Shown piece after piece: positions 16,046 through 24,729 of a DNA stretch of 64,000 bases. The stretch covers positions 62,001-126,000 of the forward strand of contig CAWISL010000018.1 in the NCBI GenBank assembly GCA_963838795.1. The letters are read 5' to 3'. The translations under genes were made by a program, and so were the position numbers. The notes below the pieces were generated by a model. The model saw only the letters and a list, made by a program, of their open reading frames with translations, did no database searches and had not been told where the DNA came from. Numbering within the stretch: position 1 is the first letter of the stretch; each line of letters begins with the position of its first letter. The DNA comes from JAIBJN01 sp963838795. Its GTDB lineage: Bacteria; Actinomycetota; Thermoleophilia; Gaiellales; Gaiellaceae.

Positions 16046-18642
16046 CCTCCGACCTGCACAGTCGTCACGCCGCGCTCCGCCAGCGCGGCCTGCGCGGAAG
16101 CCAGCCGCGCGAGCGGCACGCGGTACGGCGAGCAGGAGACGTACGCGAGCCCGAGCTCGTGGCAGAACGCGACCGAGCGAGCGTCGCCGCCGTGCTCCCC
16201 GCAGATCCCGAGCTTGATCTCCGGGTCGATGCCGCGCGCCCGCTCGACAGCGATCCGCATCAGGTCGCCGACGCCGCTCACGTCCAGCGTCTCGAACGGG
16301 TTCGCGTCGAGGATCCGATCTTCGAGGTAGCGCGCGAGGAACTTGCCCTCCGCGTCGTCGCGTGAGAAGCCGAGCGTCGTCTGCGTCAGGTCGTTCGTCC
16401 CGAAGCTGAAGAAGTCTGCCTCGGATGCGATCTCGTCGGCGCGGACGCACGCCCGCGGCAGCTCGATCATCGTCCCGACCTGGTAGTCGAGCTGCCGCGA
16501 GGCCTGCTCCAGCTCGGCCGAGGCCGTGTCGAGCGTCAGCCGGCGCAGCCGCCGGAGCTCCTCGGCGAACCCGACGAGCGGGTGCATGATCTCGACGAGC
16601 GGCGCCTCGCCGCTGCGTCCGGCGACGGCAAGCGCGGCCCTGACGATCGCGCGCACCTGCATCTCGTAGATCTCCGGGTAGAGCAGCCCGAGCCGGCAGC
16701 CTCGGGTGCCCAGCATCGGATTCGCCTCGCGCAGGGCACGGATCCGGCGCGCCATCTCCGCCGATTCCGCCTCCTCCGGCGCCGGTAGGAACTCGTGCAG
16801 CGGCGGGTCGAGCAGGCGAATCGTCACCGGCAACCCGGCCATGGCGGCGAAGATGCCCTCGAAGTCGGCCTGCTGGAAGGGGAGCAGCCGCTCCAGCTCC
16901 TCCCGCCGCTCGTCCTCGGACGAGGCCATGATCATCGACCGGACGAGCGGGAGGCGATCCTCGGCCATGAACATGTGCTCCGTCCGGCAAAGGCCGATGC
17001 CCTCGGCGCCGAACTCCCGTGCCTTCGCGGCGTCCTCGGGGGTGTCCGCGTTCGCGCGCACCCGCAGGCGGCGGATCCCGTCCGCCCAGCCGAGCAGCGT
17101 CTCGAAGCTCTCGTCGATCTGCGGCGGGACGAGCGGCACCTCGCCGACGATGACCTCGCCGGTGCCCCCGTCGATCGTGAGGACTTCGCCCTCTGCCAGC
17201 TCGTGCTCGCCCAGGCGGATGCGCCGCGCGTCAAGGTCGATCGCGAGCGACTCGCAGCCGGACACGCAGGGCTTCCCCATCCCGCGGGCGACAACCGCCG
17301 CGTGCGAGGTCATGCCGCCGTGAGCGGTGAGCACTCCGCCCGCCTCGATGATGCCGTGGATGTCGTCGGGGGTCGTCTCGGTGCGAACGAGGATGACCGC
17401 CTCCCCGCTTCGTCCCTGCTCCTGGGCGCGGTCGGCGTCGAGCACGATCTTGCCGGTCGCGGCGCCCGGCGAGGCGTTCAGCCCCTTGGCGGCGACCTCG
17501 AACTCGGCGCCCGAGTCGATCATCGGGTGGAGCAGCTGGTCGAGCTGGGCCGGGTCGACCCGCGCGACCGCCTCCTCCTGCGTCAGCAGGCCCTCCGAGA
17601 CCATGTCGACCGCGATGCGAAGCGCGGCTCCGGCCGTGCGCTTCCCAGCCCGGGTCTGGAGCAGGTAGAGGCTGCCCTCTTCAACGGTGAACTCGATGTC
17701 CTGCATCTCGCGGTAGTGGTCTTCGAGCGACGCCATCGTCGCACGGAGCTGGTCGAACGCGGCGGGAAGCAGCGTCTGCATGGCGGCGATGGGCTGGGGC
17801 GTGCGGATGCCCGCGACGACGTCCTCCCCCTGCGCGTTGACGAGGAGCTCGCCCCAGAGGCCCGGCTCGCCGGTGGACGGGTCGCGCGTGAAGGCGACGC
17901 CGGTGCCGGAGTCGTCCCCCTTGTTCCCGAACACCATCTGCACGACGTTGACCGCCGTGCCGAGCTCGTCCGGGATGCCGTTGGCACGCCTGTAGACCTG
18001 CGCCCGCGGCGTCTCCCACGAATCGAAGACGGCGCGGACGGACCGTTCCAGCTGGTCGCGAGCGTCCTCGGGGAAATCAGCGTAGAGCTCCTTGAAGCGG
18101 GCCACGAGCTCCCGCAGGTCGTCCGCCCCCAGCTCGACGTCCTGCGTGACCCCGCGCGCGGCTTTGAGTGCCGCCAGCTCCTGTTCGAACGCCTGCCCGT
18201 CGACGCCACCGACCACGTCCCCGAACATCTGGACGAGCCGCCGGTAGGCGTCGAAGGCAAAGCGCTCGTTCCCTGTCGCTCGCGCGAGCCCCTCGACGGC
18301 CTCGTCGTTCAGGCCCAGGTTGAGAATGGTGTCCATCATCCCGGGCATCGAGACCGCCGCACCCGAGCGCACGGACACGAGCAGCGGGTCTGCAGGGTCG
18401 CCGAAGCGCTTGCCCGTCCGCTCCTCGAGCCGCGCCACGGCCTGGTCCACCTCGGCAGCGAGCCCGTCCGGCACGCGGCCCAGTCGCATGTACTCGCGGC
18501 AGGCCTCGGTCGTGACGGTGAAGCCAGCCGGCACCGGCAGCCCGAGCGCGGTCATCTCCGCGAGCCCGACGCCCTTGCCGCCGAGCAGCTCGCGGCCGAG
18601 CCCGCCCCCCTCGGAGAAATCGTAGACGTACTGGTTGCCCAT
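16042..18642 (-). CDS. ppdK: Pyruvate, phosphate dikinase
   Basis: An 866-residue enzyme that interconverts pyruvate + ATP + Pi with phosphoenolpyruvate + AMP + PPi. The ATP-grasp domain begins 'GRELLGGKGVGLAEMTALGLPVPAGF'. The swivelling domain carries the phosphorylated His 447 in 'GGMTSHAAVVARGMGKP', with the regulatory Thr at 445. The C-terminal PEP barrel includes 'LCRTEHMFM', 'GTRGCRLGLLYPEIYEMQ', 'FSFGTNDLTQTTLGFSRDD' and 'GICGEHGGD'. Length is typical. Its dedicated regulator is encoded just upstream (19003-19836). It provides gluconeogenic PEP or reversible glycolysis. Confidence 0.97.
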   Translation of the reverse strand: MGNQYVYDFSEGGGLGRELLGGKGVGLAEMTALGLPVPAGFTVTTEACREYMRLGRVPDGLAAEVDQAVARLEERTGKRFGDPADPLLVSVRSGAAVSMPGMMDTILNLGLNDEAVEGLARATGNERFAFDAYRRLVQMFGDVVGGVDGQAFEQELAALKAARGVTQDVELGADDLRELVARFKELYADFPEDARDQLERSVRAVFDSWETPRAQVYRRANGIPDELGTAVNVVQMVFGNKGDDSGTGVAFTRDPSTGEPGLWGELLVNAQGEDVVAGIRTPQPIAAMQTLLPAAFDQLRATMASLEDHYREMQDIEFTVEEGSLYLLQTRAGKRTAGAALRIAVDMVSEGLLTQEEAVARVDPAQLDQLLHPMIDSGAEFEVAAKGLNASPGAATGKIVLDADRAQEQGRSGEAVILVRTETTPDDIHGIIEAGGVLTAHGGMTSHAAVVARGMGKPCVSGCESLAIDLDARRIRLGEHELAEGEVLTIDGGTGEVIVGEVPLVPPQIDESFETLLGWADGIRRLRVRANADTPEDAAKAREFGAEGIGLCRTEHMFMAEDRLPLVRSMIMASSEDERREELERLLPFQQADFEGIFAAMAGLPVTIRLLDPPLHEFLPAPEEAESAEMARRIRALREANPMLGTRGCRLGLLYPEIYEMQVRAIVRAALAVAGRSGEAPLVEIMHPLVGFAEELRRLRRLTLDTASAELEQASRQLDYQVGTMIELPRACVRADEIASEADFFSFGTNDLTQTTLGFSRDDAEGKFLARYLEDRILDANPFETLDVSGVGDLMRIAVERARGIDPEIKLGICGEHGGDARSVAFCHELGLAYVSCSPYRVPLARLASAQAALAERGVTTVQVGG

Positions 18643-18794
18643 GCGCCCTGGCCCTGAATTCTCTCATCCGAGGGATTCCGATGCGTGTCGAGATCCCCCG
18701 GCAGGGGAATAGCGTCCGTCGCGGCTCTCGGCCATGGTCAGATGGCGGGCTAGGCAGACGCGGGGCGCCGCAGCCTACGTCTCGGCCCGAGAGA

Positions 18795-18831
18795 GAGGCG
18801 GTCGTGGCACCACGGGCCGCCTCTTCCTTTT
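18795..18831 (+). terminator. Hairpin with T-rich tail between ppdK and the small membrane gene
   Basis: GAGGCGG-CGTGG at 18795-18807 pairs with CCACG-CCGCCTC ending at 18823; TTCCTTTT follows. The T tract is on the plus strand, while all genes here are on the minus strand. In the minus direction only TCTCTC follows the stem. It may still end the operon finishing at 18833, or mark an unannotated plus-strand RNA from 18670-18795. Confidence 0.45.
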
Positions 18832-18832
18832 G

Positions 18833-19006
18833 CTAGGACGGCTGCTCCTCGGCGACCTCGCGCCGGTGCGCGAACCACTCGATCAGGCGGATCCCTACCC
18901 AGATCGGGGTGAGGAGAACGTAGAAGACGAACAGCCCAGCCGCGAGGAGCGCCATCCAGACCGGCCACCAGTACCAAGCGATCGGCGGCTTCGTCTTGAG
19001 GGTCAT
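18833..19006 (-). CDS. Small membrane protein, 57 residues
   Basis: The ATG at 19006 overlaps the stop of the PPDK-regulator gene (ATGA). The product is 57 residues with one long hydrophobic stretch 'WYWWPVWMALLAAGLFVFYV' (about residues 11-30) that may continue as a second hydrophobic segment to about 40, then a charged cytosolic tail 'EWFAHRREVAEEQPS'. No family recognised. The overlap and the hairpin right after its stop support a real, translationally coupled gene. Confidence 0.55.
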   Translation of the reverse strand: MTLKTKPPIAWYWWPVWMALLAAGLFVFYVLLTPIWVGIRLIEWFAHRREVAEEQPS

Positions 19007-19836
19007 GCCGTCGGCTCCGCCTGAAGACGACGCTCCTCGACGAGTCGGACGATGCGGCGAGCGGTCTCCTCGATCGCGAGGTTCGAGACCTCGATGACCG
19101 GGCAGCCGAGCCGCTTGTGAACGGACTCCGCGTACTCCAGCTCCTCGTAGATCTCCGCGAGGTCGGCGTAGCGGCCGCCGGCGCCCATGCCGCGCACGCG
19201 CTCGCCGCGGATCTCCGCCAGCGCCTCGGCGTCGATGGTCAGGCCCACCACCCTGGCGGGGTCGATCTTCCACAGCTCGGCCGGCGGCTCGATGCCCTTG
19301 ACGATCGGCACGTTGGCGGTCTTGTACCCGAGATAGGCCAGGTACATCGAGAGCGGCGTCTTCGAGCTGCGCGAGACTCCCACGAGGACGATGTCGGCCT
19401 CGGGCAGCTCGCGCGCGGCGGCGCCGTCGTCGTAGCGGACGGCGAACTCGATCGCGGCGATCCGCTTGAAATAGCTCGAGTCGAGCACCGTCGGGGCGCC
19501 CGCACGGCGCGTGGCCGGAGCCCCCGAGACGCGCGCGACCGCCTCGATTGGGTGGCCGAGCAGGTCGCAGTAGTGGAGCCTGTAGCGCTTGCAGACCGTG
19601 CGCATGACCTCCCGCATCTCGGGCTCGACGAGCGTGAAGAGCACGACCGCGCGGCGACCTCGAGCCCGCTGGGCGGCCAGGTGCACGTCCTCGACGACGA
19701 CGATGCGCGGATGCCTGACGACCTCGAACTCCTGGCCCGGGAACTGGGCCTCGACCGCCTCGACGACCCGTGCCGCCGTCTCCCCCGTCGAGTCGGAGAC
19801 CACGTGCAGCTCGACGGGATCGGCAGTCCGGCTCAC
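19003..19836 (-). CDS. Pyruvate, phosphate dikinase regulatory protein (DUF299)
   Basis: A 277-residue bifunctional kinase/pyrophosphorylase. The N-terminus 'LHVVSDSTGETAARVVEAV', the P-loop 'GVSRSSKTPLSMYLA' (about residues 153-167), 'YKTANVPIVKG' and 'ANVPI..' are family signatures. It uses ADP to phosphorylate the Thr two residues before the catalytic His of PPDK (Thr 445 of the enzyme encoded at 16042-18642), switching it off, and removes the phosphate by phosphorolysis. It lies in the order glyQ-glyS-regulator-ppdK. It overlaps glyS by 4 nt upstream. Confidence 0.93.
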   Translation of the reverse strand: MSRTADPVELHVVSDSTGETAARVVEAVEAQFPGQEFEVVRHPRIVVVEDVHLAAQRARGRRAVVLFTLVEPEMREVMRTVCKRYRLHYCDLLGHPIEAVARVSGAPATRRAGAPTVLDSSYFKRIAAIEFAVRYDDGAAARELPEADIVLVGVSRSSKTPLSMYLAYLGYKTANVPIVKGIEPPAELWKIDPARVVGLTIDAEALAEIRGERVRGMGAGGRYADLAEIYEELEYAESVHKRLGCPVIEVSNLAIEETARRIVRLVEERRLQAEPTA

Positions 19837-21776
19837 CGCGGAATCTGGGAGAGGTCGCCGAGCGTCCCGACCGCGTCGCGCACGTCCAGGAGAAGACGAA
19901 GCCGGTTCGCGCGCACGCGCTCGTCCTCGGCCATGACCAGCACCTCGTCGAAGAAGCGGTCGACCGGCGGCCCGAGCTCCGCGGCCGCGGCGAGCGCCCC
20001 GCGAAAGTCGCGCTCGGCTACGGCCGTGTCGATGCGCGGCGAGGCCTGGGCGAGAGCTTCGATCAGCGCCCGCTCCGCCTCGTCGGACGCGAGCGCCGGA
20101 TCGAGCGTCCCGGCCGCGCCGTCAGCGCGACCCGCGAGGCGGTTCGCGCGGTCGAAGGCGACGTAGGCTCGCTCGAACTCCTCCGACGACGCCTCCGCCG
20201 CGAGGGTGCGGGCGAGGTCGGCGAGCGCGCCCAGCTCGGCGACGCCGCCGGCGCGGGCTGCCCGAACGAACTCGACGGGAATGTCCAGCACGCCCTCGAG
20301 CCGCTCGAAGACGAAGTCGGCGACGTCGGCAGGGTCGTCCCGCACATCGGCCTCCTGCTCGACGAGGAGGGCGAGGTCTCGCCGCACCATGGCGGCGACG
20401 TCGATCTGGAGCCCGCCCTCGACCGCGATCCGGCAGAGGCCGATTGCGGCCCGGCGGAGGCCGAACGGGTCGCGCGAGCCGGTCGGCCGCTGGCCGAGCG
20501 CGAAGGCGACGGTGAGATTGTCGATCCTCTCGGCGGCCGCCAGGACCCGCCCGGGCTCGGTGTGCGGGAGCGGGCCGTCCGCCGAGTCCGGAAGGTATTG
20601 CTCCTCGATCGCCGCGCACACGCCTTCGGGAAACCCCGCGAGGCGGGCGTACTCCGCGCCGATGTGGCCCTCGAGGTCGGGGAACTCGCGAACGAGCTCG
20701 GCGGCCTGATCGGCCTTGGCCAGGCGCGCAGCCTCGCTCGAAGCCTCGCCCCCGCCCTGCTCGCGCACGAGCGCCTGGAGCCGCTCGGCCTTGTCGGCGA
20801 AGCTGCCAGCGCCGGCGACGAACGTGATCGCCCCCAGCTCGCCGGCCAGCGCCTCGATGCCCTTGTCGACGTCGCGCTCGAACGTGAAGTGGGCGTCGGC
20901 GAGCCTCCCCTCGAGGACGCGCTCGTTGCCGGCGACGACCACCTCGGGATCGCCGCCGTTCGCGACGAACGCGAACCGTGGGCCTTCGAGCGGAAAGTAG
21001 CGCTGGTGCGACTGCATCGCGGTTTCGACGACGCGCCGCGGCAACTCCAGAAAGCGGTCGTCGAAGCGCCCCTCGAGCACGGTCGGGCTCTCGACGAGGA
21101 AGACCACCTCCTCGATCACGCCGGCAGGGTCGCGCCAACCGCCGATCGCGCCGAGCCCGTCGAGGATCTGACGGCGGCGCTCCTCCTGCTCGGGCTCGAC
21201 TCCGGCGGCCCGCAGAACCTCAAGGTACTCGTCCGCGCGCGGCACTTCGACCTCGCCGCCGGTGAAGCGGTGGCCGTAGGTCAGGTGACTCGCCTGCAGC
21301 CCGGCGACCTCCACCTTCAGTGTTGTCTTGTCCAGCTTGGCGCACAGCCACCGCACCGGCCGGGAGAAGCGCGCGCCACCATGCTCCCAGATCATCGACT
21401 TGCCGAACGCGAGACCGTCGACAATGGCGGCGAGCCTCTCGGGCAGGGCCTCCGAGATCGGGCGGCCGGCCACGACTACGCCGAGAAAGCCGTCGCGCAC
21501 CTGCAGCTCGTCCTCGGAGACTCCCTGCTTGCGGGCAAACCCTGCGGCCGCCTTCTCGCGCAGCTGCTCCGGGGGACCCTGCACCCAACGGTCCGCCTCG
21601 CGCTCGGCGACCTCCGGCACGAGCAGGGCGAGCCGCCGCGGCCCGACGTAGACGCTGCCTTCCCCGAGCTCCGGCAGCCAGCGCTCGCGGAGCTGCGCCT
21701 CGGCCTCGCGGCACGCGGAGGCTGGCAGCTCCTCGCAGCCGATCTCAAAGAGCAGGCTCGGCAAGGGCCTCCACAT
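19833..21776 (-). CDS. glyS: Glycyl-tRNA synthetase beta subunit
   Basis: A 647-residue beta chain of the alpha2beta2 glycyl-tRNA synthetase. It has the N-terminal 'LLFEIGCEELPASA', 'FSRPVRWLCA', 'THRFTGG'-type and 'HFTFERDVDKGIEALA' segments, then 'RRAAIGLCRI' and the C-terminal anticodon-binding helical region with 'FFDEVLVMAEDERVRANRLRLL'. It recognises tRNA-Gly while the alpha chain activates glycine. Start is taken at the ATG at 21776, overlapping glyQ by 32 nt; a TTG at about 21764 is an alternative. Most actinobacteria have the single-chain enzyme instead. Confidence 0.95.
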   Translation of the reverse strand: MWRPLPSLLFEIGCEELPASACREAEAQLRERWLPELGEGSVYVGPRRLALLVPEVAEREADRWVQGPPEQLREKAAAGFARKQGVSEDELQVRDGFLGVVVAGRPISEALPERLAAIVDGLAFGKSMIWEHGGARFSRPVRWLCAKLDKTTLKVEVAGLQASHLTYGHRFTGGEVEVPRADEYLEVLRAAGVEPEQEERRRQILDGLGAIGGWRDPAGVIEEVVFLVESPTVLEGRFDDRFLELPRRVVETAMQSHQRYFPLEGPRFAFVANGGDPEVVVAGNERVLEGRLADAHFTFERDVDKGIEALAGELGAITFVAGAGSFADKAERLQALVREQGGGEASSEAARLAKADQAAELVREFPDLEGHIGAEYARLAGFPEGVCAAIEEQYLPDSADGPLPHTEPGRVLAAAERIDNLTVAFALGQRPTGSRDPFGLRRAAIGLCRIAVEGGLQIDVAAMVRRDLALLVEQEADVRDDPADVADFVFERLEGVLDIPVEFVRAARAGGVAELGALADLARTLAAEASSEEFERAYVAFDRANRLAGRADGAAGTLDPALASDEAERALIEALAQASPRIDTAVAERDFRGALAAAAELGPPVDRFFDEVLVMAEDERVRANRLRLLLDVRDAVGTLGDLSQIPR

Positions 21777-22620
21777 AGCTTTCCGCGACGCTGCGAGCGA
21801 GCTTGCGGACGCGACCGATGTAGGCGGCACGCTCAGTCGCCGAGATCGCCCCGCGGGCGTCCAGGAGGTTGAAGGCGTGCGAGCACTTGAGCACCTGGTC
21901 GTAGGCCGGCAGCGGCAACCCCCGCGCGAGGAGTTGCCCACACTCCTCCTCGTGCTCGCTGAAGCGGCGCCTGAGCACGTCCACGGGCGCCGCTTCGAAG
22001 TTGTAGATCGACCACTGGCGCTCGTTCTCGCGGTAGACGTCCCCCCACGTGACGCCCGGCGCCCACTCGAGCTCGAATGCGCTTCGCTTGTCCTGGAGGA
22101 ACATGGCCAGGCGCTCGAGACCGTAGGTGATCTCGGCCGGGACGAGATCGAGCTCGAGCCCGCCGAGCTGCTGGAAGTAGGTGAACTGCGTGACCTCCAT
22201 CCCGTCGACCCAGATCTCCCAGCCGAGGCCCCAGGCGCCGAGCGTCGGGCCCTCCCAGTCGTCCTCGACGAGACGGACGTCGTGTCGGGCGAGATCGATG
22301 CCGACCGCCTCGAGCGACGTGAAGTAGCGATCGAGCACGTCCTCCGGCGCAGGCTTCAGGACGACCTGGTACTGGTAGTGCTGCTGGAAGCGGAACGGGT
22401 TCTCGCCGTAGCGGCCGTCGCTCGGACGGATCGAAGGCTCGACGTAGGCGGCCTTCCACGGCTGCGGGCCGAGGCATCGCAGGAACGTGGCCGGGTTGAA
22501 CGTCCCGGCTCCGACCTCCGTGTGGTACGGCTGCATGAGCACGCAGCCGTCATCGGCCCAGTAGCGTTCGAGCCGGGCGATCATCTCCTGGAAGCTGGGC
22601 ACGGCCATCGAAGCGAACAT
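21745..22620 (-). CDS. glyQ: Glycyl-tRNA synthetase alpha subunit
   Basis: A 291-residue class II aminoacyl-tRNA synthetase alpha chain. 'SFQEMIARLERYWADDGCVLMQPYHTEVGAGTFNPATFLR' is diagnostic; 'YVEPSIRPSDGRYGENPFRFQQHYQYQVVLKP', 'WEGPTLGAWGLGWEIWVDGMEVTQFTYFQQ' and 'LERLAMFLQ' contain the class II motifs and glycine site. It pairs with GlyS encoded directly downstream. The 5' gap of 175 nt holds the first copy of the repeated 43-bp element and a hairpin. An ATG at 22620 with no strong ribosome site is followed by a second ATG at 22608 that may be used. Confidence 0.96.
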   Translation of the reverse strand: MFASMAVPSFQEMIARLERYWADDGCVLMQPYHTEVGAGTFNPATFLRCLGPQPWKAAYVEPSIRPSDGRYGENPFRFQQHYQYQVVLKPAPEDVLDRYFTSLEAVGIDLARHDVRLVEDDWEGPTLGAWGLGWEIWVDGMEVTQFTYFQQLGGLELDLVPAEITYGLERLAMFLQDKRSAFELEWAPGVTWGDVYRENERQWSIYNFEAAPVDVLRRRFSEHEEECGQLLARGLPLPAYDQVLKCSHAFNLLDARGAISATERAAYIGRVRKLARSVAESYVEALAEPAL

Positions 22621-22714
22621 GCTACGGCAGGCGCCTCCGCCTCTCCCGGTGGGCCGCTATCCGCCGGTGGACCGGCACACACTCGTCACGATCCGCGCGC
22701 CATGGATGCGCTTT

Positions 22715-22757
22715 TCGGCGTTACGCTAGAAAGCGGGTGGTGGGAGAGGGGTGCCCC
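22715..22757. repeat. Intergenic repeated element, copy 1 of 3 (upstream of glyQ)
   Basis: 43 bp. Blocks on the plus strand: CGTTACGCT, then GAAAGCGGGTGGTGGG, then AGA, then GGGGTGCCCC. Here one loop base differs (CGCT-AGAA-AGCG rather than CGCT-CGAA-AGCG). A hairpin CCCGTA-gaag-TACGGG follows at 22755-22770. The copy lies about 95 nt upstream of glyQ and 39 nt after the recO stop. Same orientation relative to the genes as the copies at 33053 and 45400. Confidence 0.85.
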
Positions 22758-22795
22758 GTAGAAGTACGGGCCCCAGCACGCCACGCGAGCCCGAG

Positions 22796-23539
22796 TCAGG
22801 CGGAGAGCGTCCGCAGCCTGAAGCCCCCGTGCTCCTCGTACGAGGCCTCGATCACTCGAAGGCACTGACGGAGCGCCTCCTCTCCGAGCCCCAGCTCGCG
22901 CACGGCGGCCAGCGGCTGCTCGAGGAGCGCCCGGATCCCGAGGAAGCCCGCCTCCGAGACCGACACGGCCTCTGCGGAGCATTCGCGGCAGACAGCGCCT
23001 CCCGCGCGGGCCAAGAAGGCGACGAGCGGCTTGGCCTCCCCACAAGCGGCGCAGCTCGCCAGGTGGGGGAGGTAGCCGGAGAGCCACAGCAGCTTCAGCT
23101 GGAACGAGAGGACGAGCGGCTCGAGCGCCGGTTGCGCAGGCAGCTGCGCCTCGACGTCGTCCAGCAGGTCGAGGAAGCGGGTGAGAGCGTGGAACGCCGG
23201 CGGCTGCGCCTCCTCCTCGACGAACAGCCTGAGCACTGCTTCCAGGCCGATGTGACCGACTCCGAGCCGGTACGGGTCGGTCCGGGAACGGTCGTGGGAG
23301 CGGACGAGCTCGGCTCCGCGCACCGTGTGCAGGTCGCCGCGCCCCTCATGAAGCAGAAGCTCGACGTGCGACAGTGGCTCCAGCCTGGCGCCGAAACGCG
23401 AGCGCGTCTTCCGCACGCCCTTGGCGATCCCTCCCACTCGTCCCTTCGCGAGCGTATACAGGTGCAGGACGCAGTCCGACTCGGAAAAGCGAATCGAGCG
23501 AAGGACGACCGCCTCGGTCGTGAGCGTACGCGACGACAT
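22796..23539 (-). CDS. recO: DNA repair protein RecO
   Basis: A 247-residue RecF-pathway protein. Residues 1-80 form the OB domain ('LTTEAVVLRSIRFSESDCVLHLYTLAKGRVGGIAKGVRKTRSRFGARLEPLSHVEL'). A helical domain follows, with a zinc site 'CAACGEAKP' and 'GGAVCRECS'. RecO anneals single strands and helps load RecA with RecR. Start is the ATG at 23539; a longer frame to 23629 has no family match. It precedes glyQ-glyS-regulator-ppdK. Confidence 0.93.
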   Translation of the reverse strand: MSSRTLTTEAVVLRSIRFSESDCVLHLYTLAKGRVGGIAKGVRKTRSRFGARLEPLSHVELLLHEGRGDLHTVRGAELVRSHDRSRTDPYRLGVGHIGLEAVLRLFVEEEAQPPAFHALTRFLDLLDDVEAQLPAQPALEPLVLSFQLKLLWLSGYLPHLASCAACGEAKPLVAFLARAGGAVCRECSAEAVSVSEAGFLGIRALLEQPLAAVRELGLGEEALRQCLRVIEASYEEHGGFRLRTLSA

Positions 23540-23603
23540 CCGAGGCCACTCTAGTCGCTCCTGCGGGGGAATCAGACTCGGAGCGCCGGCGTTTTCCCTG
23601 GTA

Positions 23604-23855
23604 ATGGCAAGGATCGAGATGTACACCACGGCGTGGTGCGGCTACTGCGATCGCGCCCGAGCCCTCCTCCGTGAGCGGAACCTCCCCTTCGAGGAGATCA
23701 GCCTCGACGACGATCCGGCCTTCAGAGCGAGGCTGCTCGATCTCACCGGTCGCTGGACCGTGCCGCAGATCCTGGTCGACGGACTGCCGATCGGGGGCTT
23801 CACAGAGCTCAGAGAGCTCGACCGCCACGGGCTCCTCGACGAGCTGGCTGCCTAG
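23604..23855 (+). CDS. Glutaredoxin
   Basis: An 83-residue thioredoxin-fold protein. The redox motif CGYC (about residues 12-15) follows 'IEMYTTAW'. 'WTVPQILVDGLPIGGFTEL' contains the cis-Pro (TVP) and the GG of glutaredoxins. It probably reduces disulfides or handles mycothiol-type adducts in the cytosol. It diverges from recO (64 nt gap) and its stop overlaps the convergent mutM stop by 4 nt. Confidence 0.92.
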   Translation: MARIEMYTTAWCGYCDRARALLRERNLPFEEISLDDDPAFRARLLDLTGRWTVPQILVDGLPIGGFTELRELDRHGLLDELAA

Positions 23856-24706
23856 CGCCCGCTACCGGGAGAGCGTCCGGCGGCTTGACAGACCGGGCAA
23901 TACCAGGTGCCGCGCCCCGCGACTCGCGCCTTGGCGATCGGAGTGCCGCACCTGCCGCACGGCTCTCCCACACGGCCGTAGACGCGAAACTCGTCCTGCA
24001 TCGTCCCGCGGCCGCCGTCGGCGCCGCGATAGTCGCGGAGCGTCGCCCCCTGACGGCGGATTCCGAGCAGCAAGGCCGTGCGGATCCCCTTCCGGAGCGC
24101 GGCCACCTGCCCGGCGTCCAGCTCGCCGGCAGGGGTGAGCGGATGAATCCGGGCGTACCAGAGCGCCTCGTCCGCGTAGATGTTGCCGATCCCCGCAACC
24201 GCCCGCTGGTCGAGAAGCGCCGCCTTGACGGGCGCTCGACGGCCGGCGAGCGAGCGAGCGAGCCGCTCGGCCGTGAACGATCGGCCGAGCGGCTCGACCC
24301 CCAGGCGGCGGGCGGCAAAGTAGCCGTCGAGCTCGCCCGGCTCGAGCAGCTCCCACGTTCCGAAACGCCGAACGTCCCGATACACGACGTCCGATCCGTC
24401 GTCTAATCTGACGACAGCCCGCACGTGTGGATCGTCCCTGTGCCCCTCAGGCGCCGGGTGGAGGACGTTTCCGGTCATCCGCAAGTGCACGAGGAGGTGC
24501 CGCCCGCTTTCGAAGACGACATCCAGATACTTGCCTCGTCGGCGCACGTCGCTAACGCGCTCACGCTCGAGCGCCCCGGCCACGAGCTCCGGAGGCTCTG
24601 GCCTCGTCAGTCGGGGGTCGAGGATCTCGACGCGGTCGAGGGTCCGCCCCGTCAGCGCCGGCGCGAGGCTGGAGCGAATGGTCTCGACCTCGGGGAGCTC
24701 GGGCAC
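23852..24706 (-). CDS. mutM: Formamidopyrimidine-DNA glycosylase
   Basis: A 284-residue base-excision repair enzyme. It begins 'MPELPEVETIRSSLAPALTGR', with the catalytic Pro 2 and Glu 3. It continues with 'VRRRGKYLDVVFESGRHLLVHLRMTG' (the conserved Lys), the helix-two-turn-helix 'LLDQRAVAGIGNIYADEALWYARIHP' and a C-terminal zinc finger 'CGRCGTPI ... GTWYCPVCQ'. It removes 8-oxoguanine and formamidopyrimidines and nicks the strand. Stands 23 nt downstream of the deoA-like gene, so it may be the last gene of that transcript. Confidence 0.97.
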   Translation of the reverse strand: MPELPEVETIRSSLAPALTGRTLDRVEILDPRLTRPEPPELVAGALERERVSDVRRRGKYLDVVFESGRHLLVHLRMTGNVLHPAPEGHRDDPHVRAVVRLDDGSDVVYRDVRRFGTWELLEPGELDGYFAARRLGVEPLGRSFTAERLARSLAGRRAPVKAALLDQRAVAGIGNIYADEALWYARIHPLTPAGELDAGQVAALRKGIRTALLLGIRRQGATLRDYRGADGGRGTMQDEFRVYGRVGEPCGRCGTPIAKARVAGRGTWYCPVCQAAGRSPGSGR

Positions 24707-24729
24707 GCGTGCTCAGGCTGCCGGTGTGC

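Noticed and set aside
22731..22745. Resemblance of AAGCGGGTGG in the repeated element to a T-box core (GGGTGG), tempting next to glyQ
   Set aside because: It is on the strand opposite to glyQ transcription, the following ACCGCG is absent, and the other two copies are not near tRNA synthetase genes.
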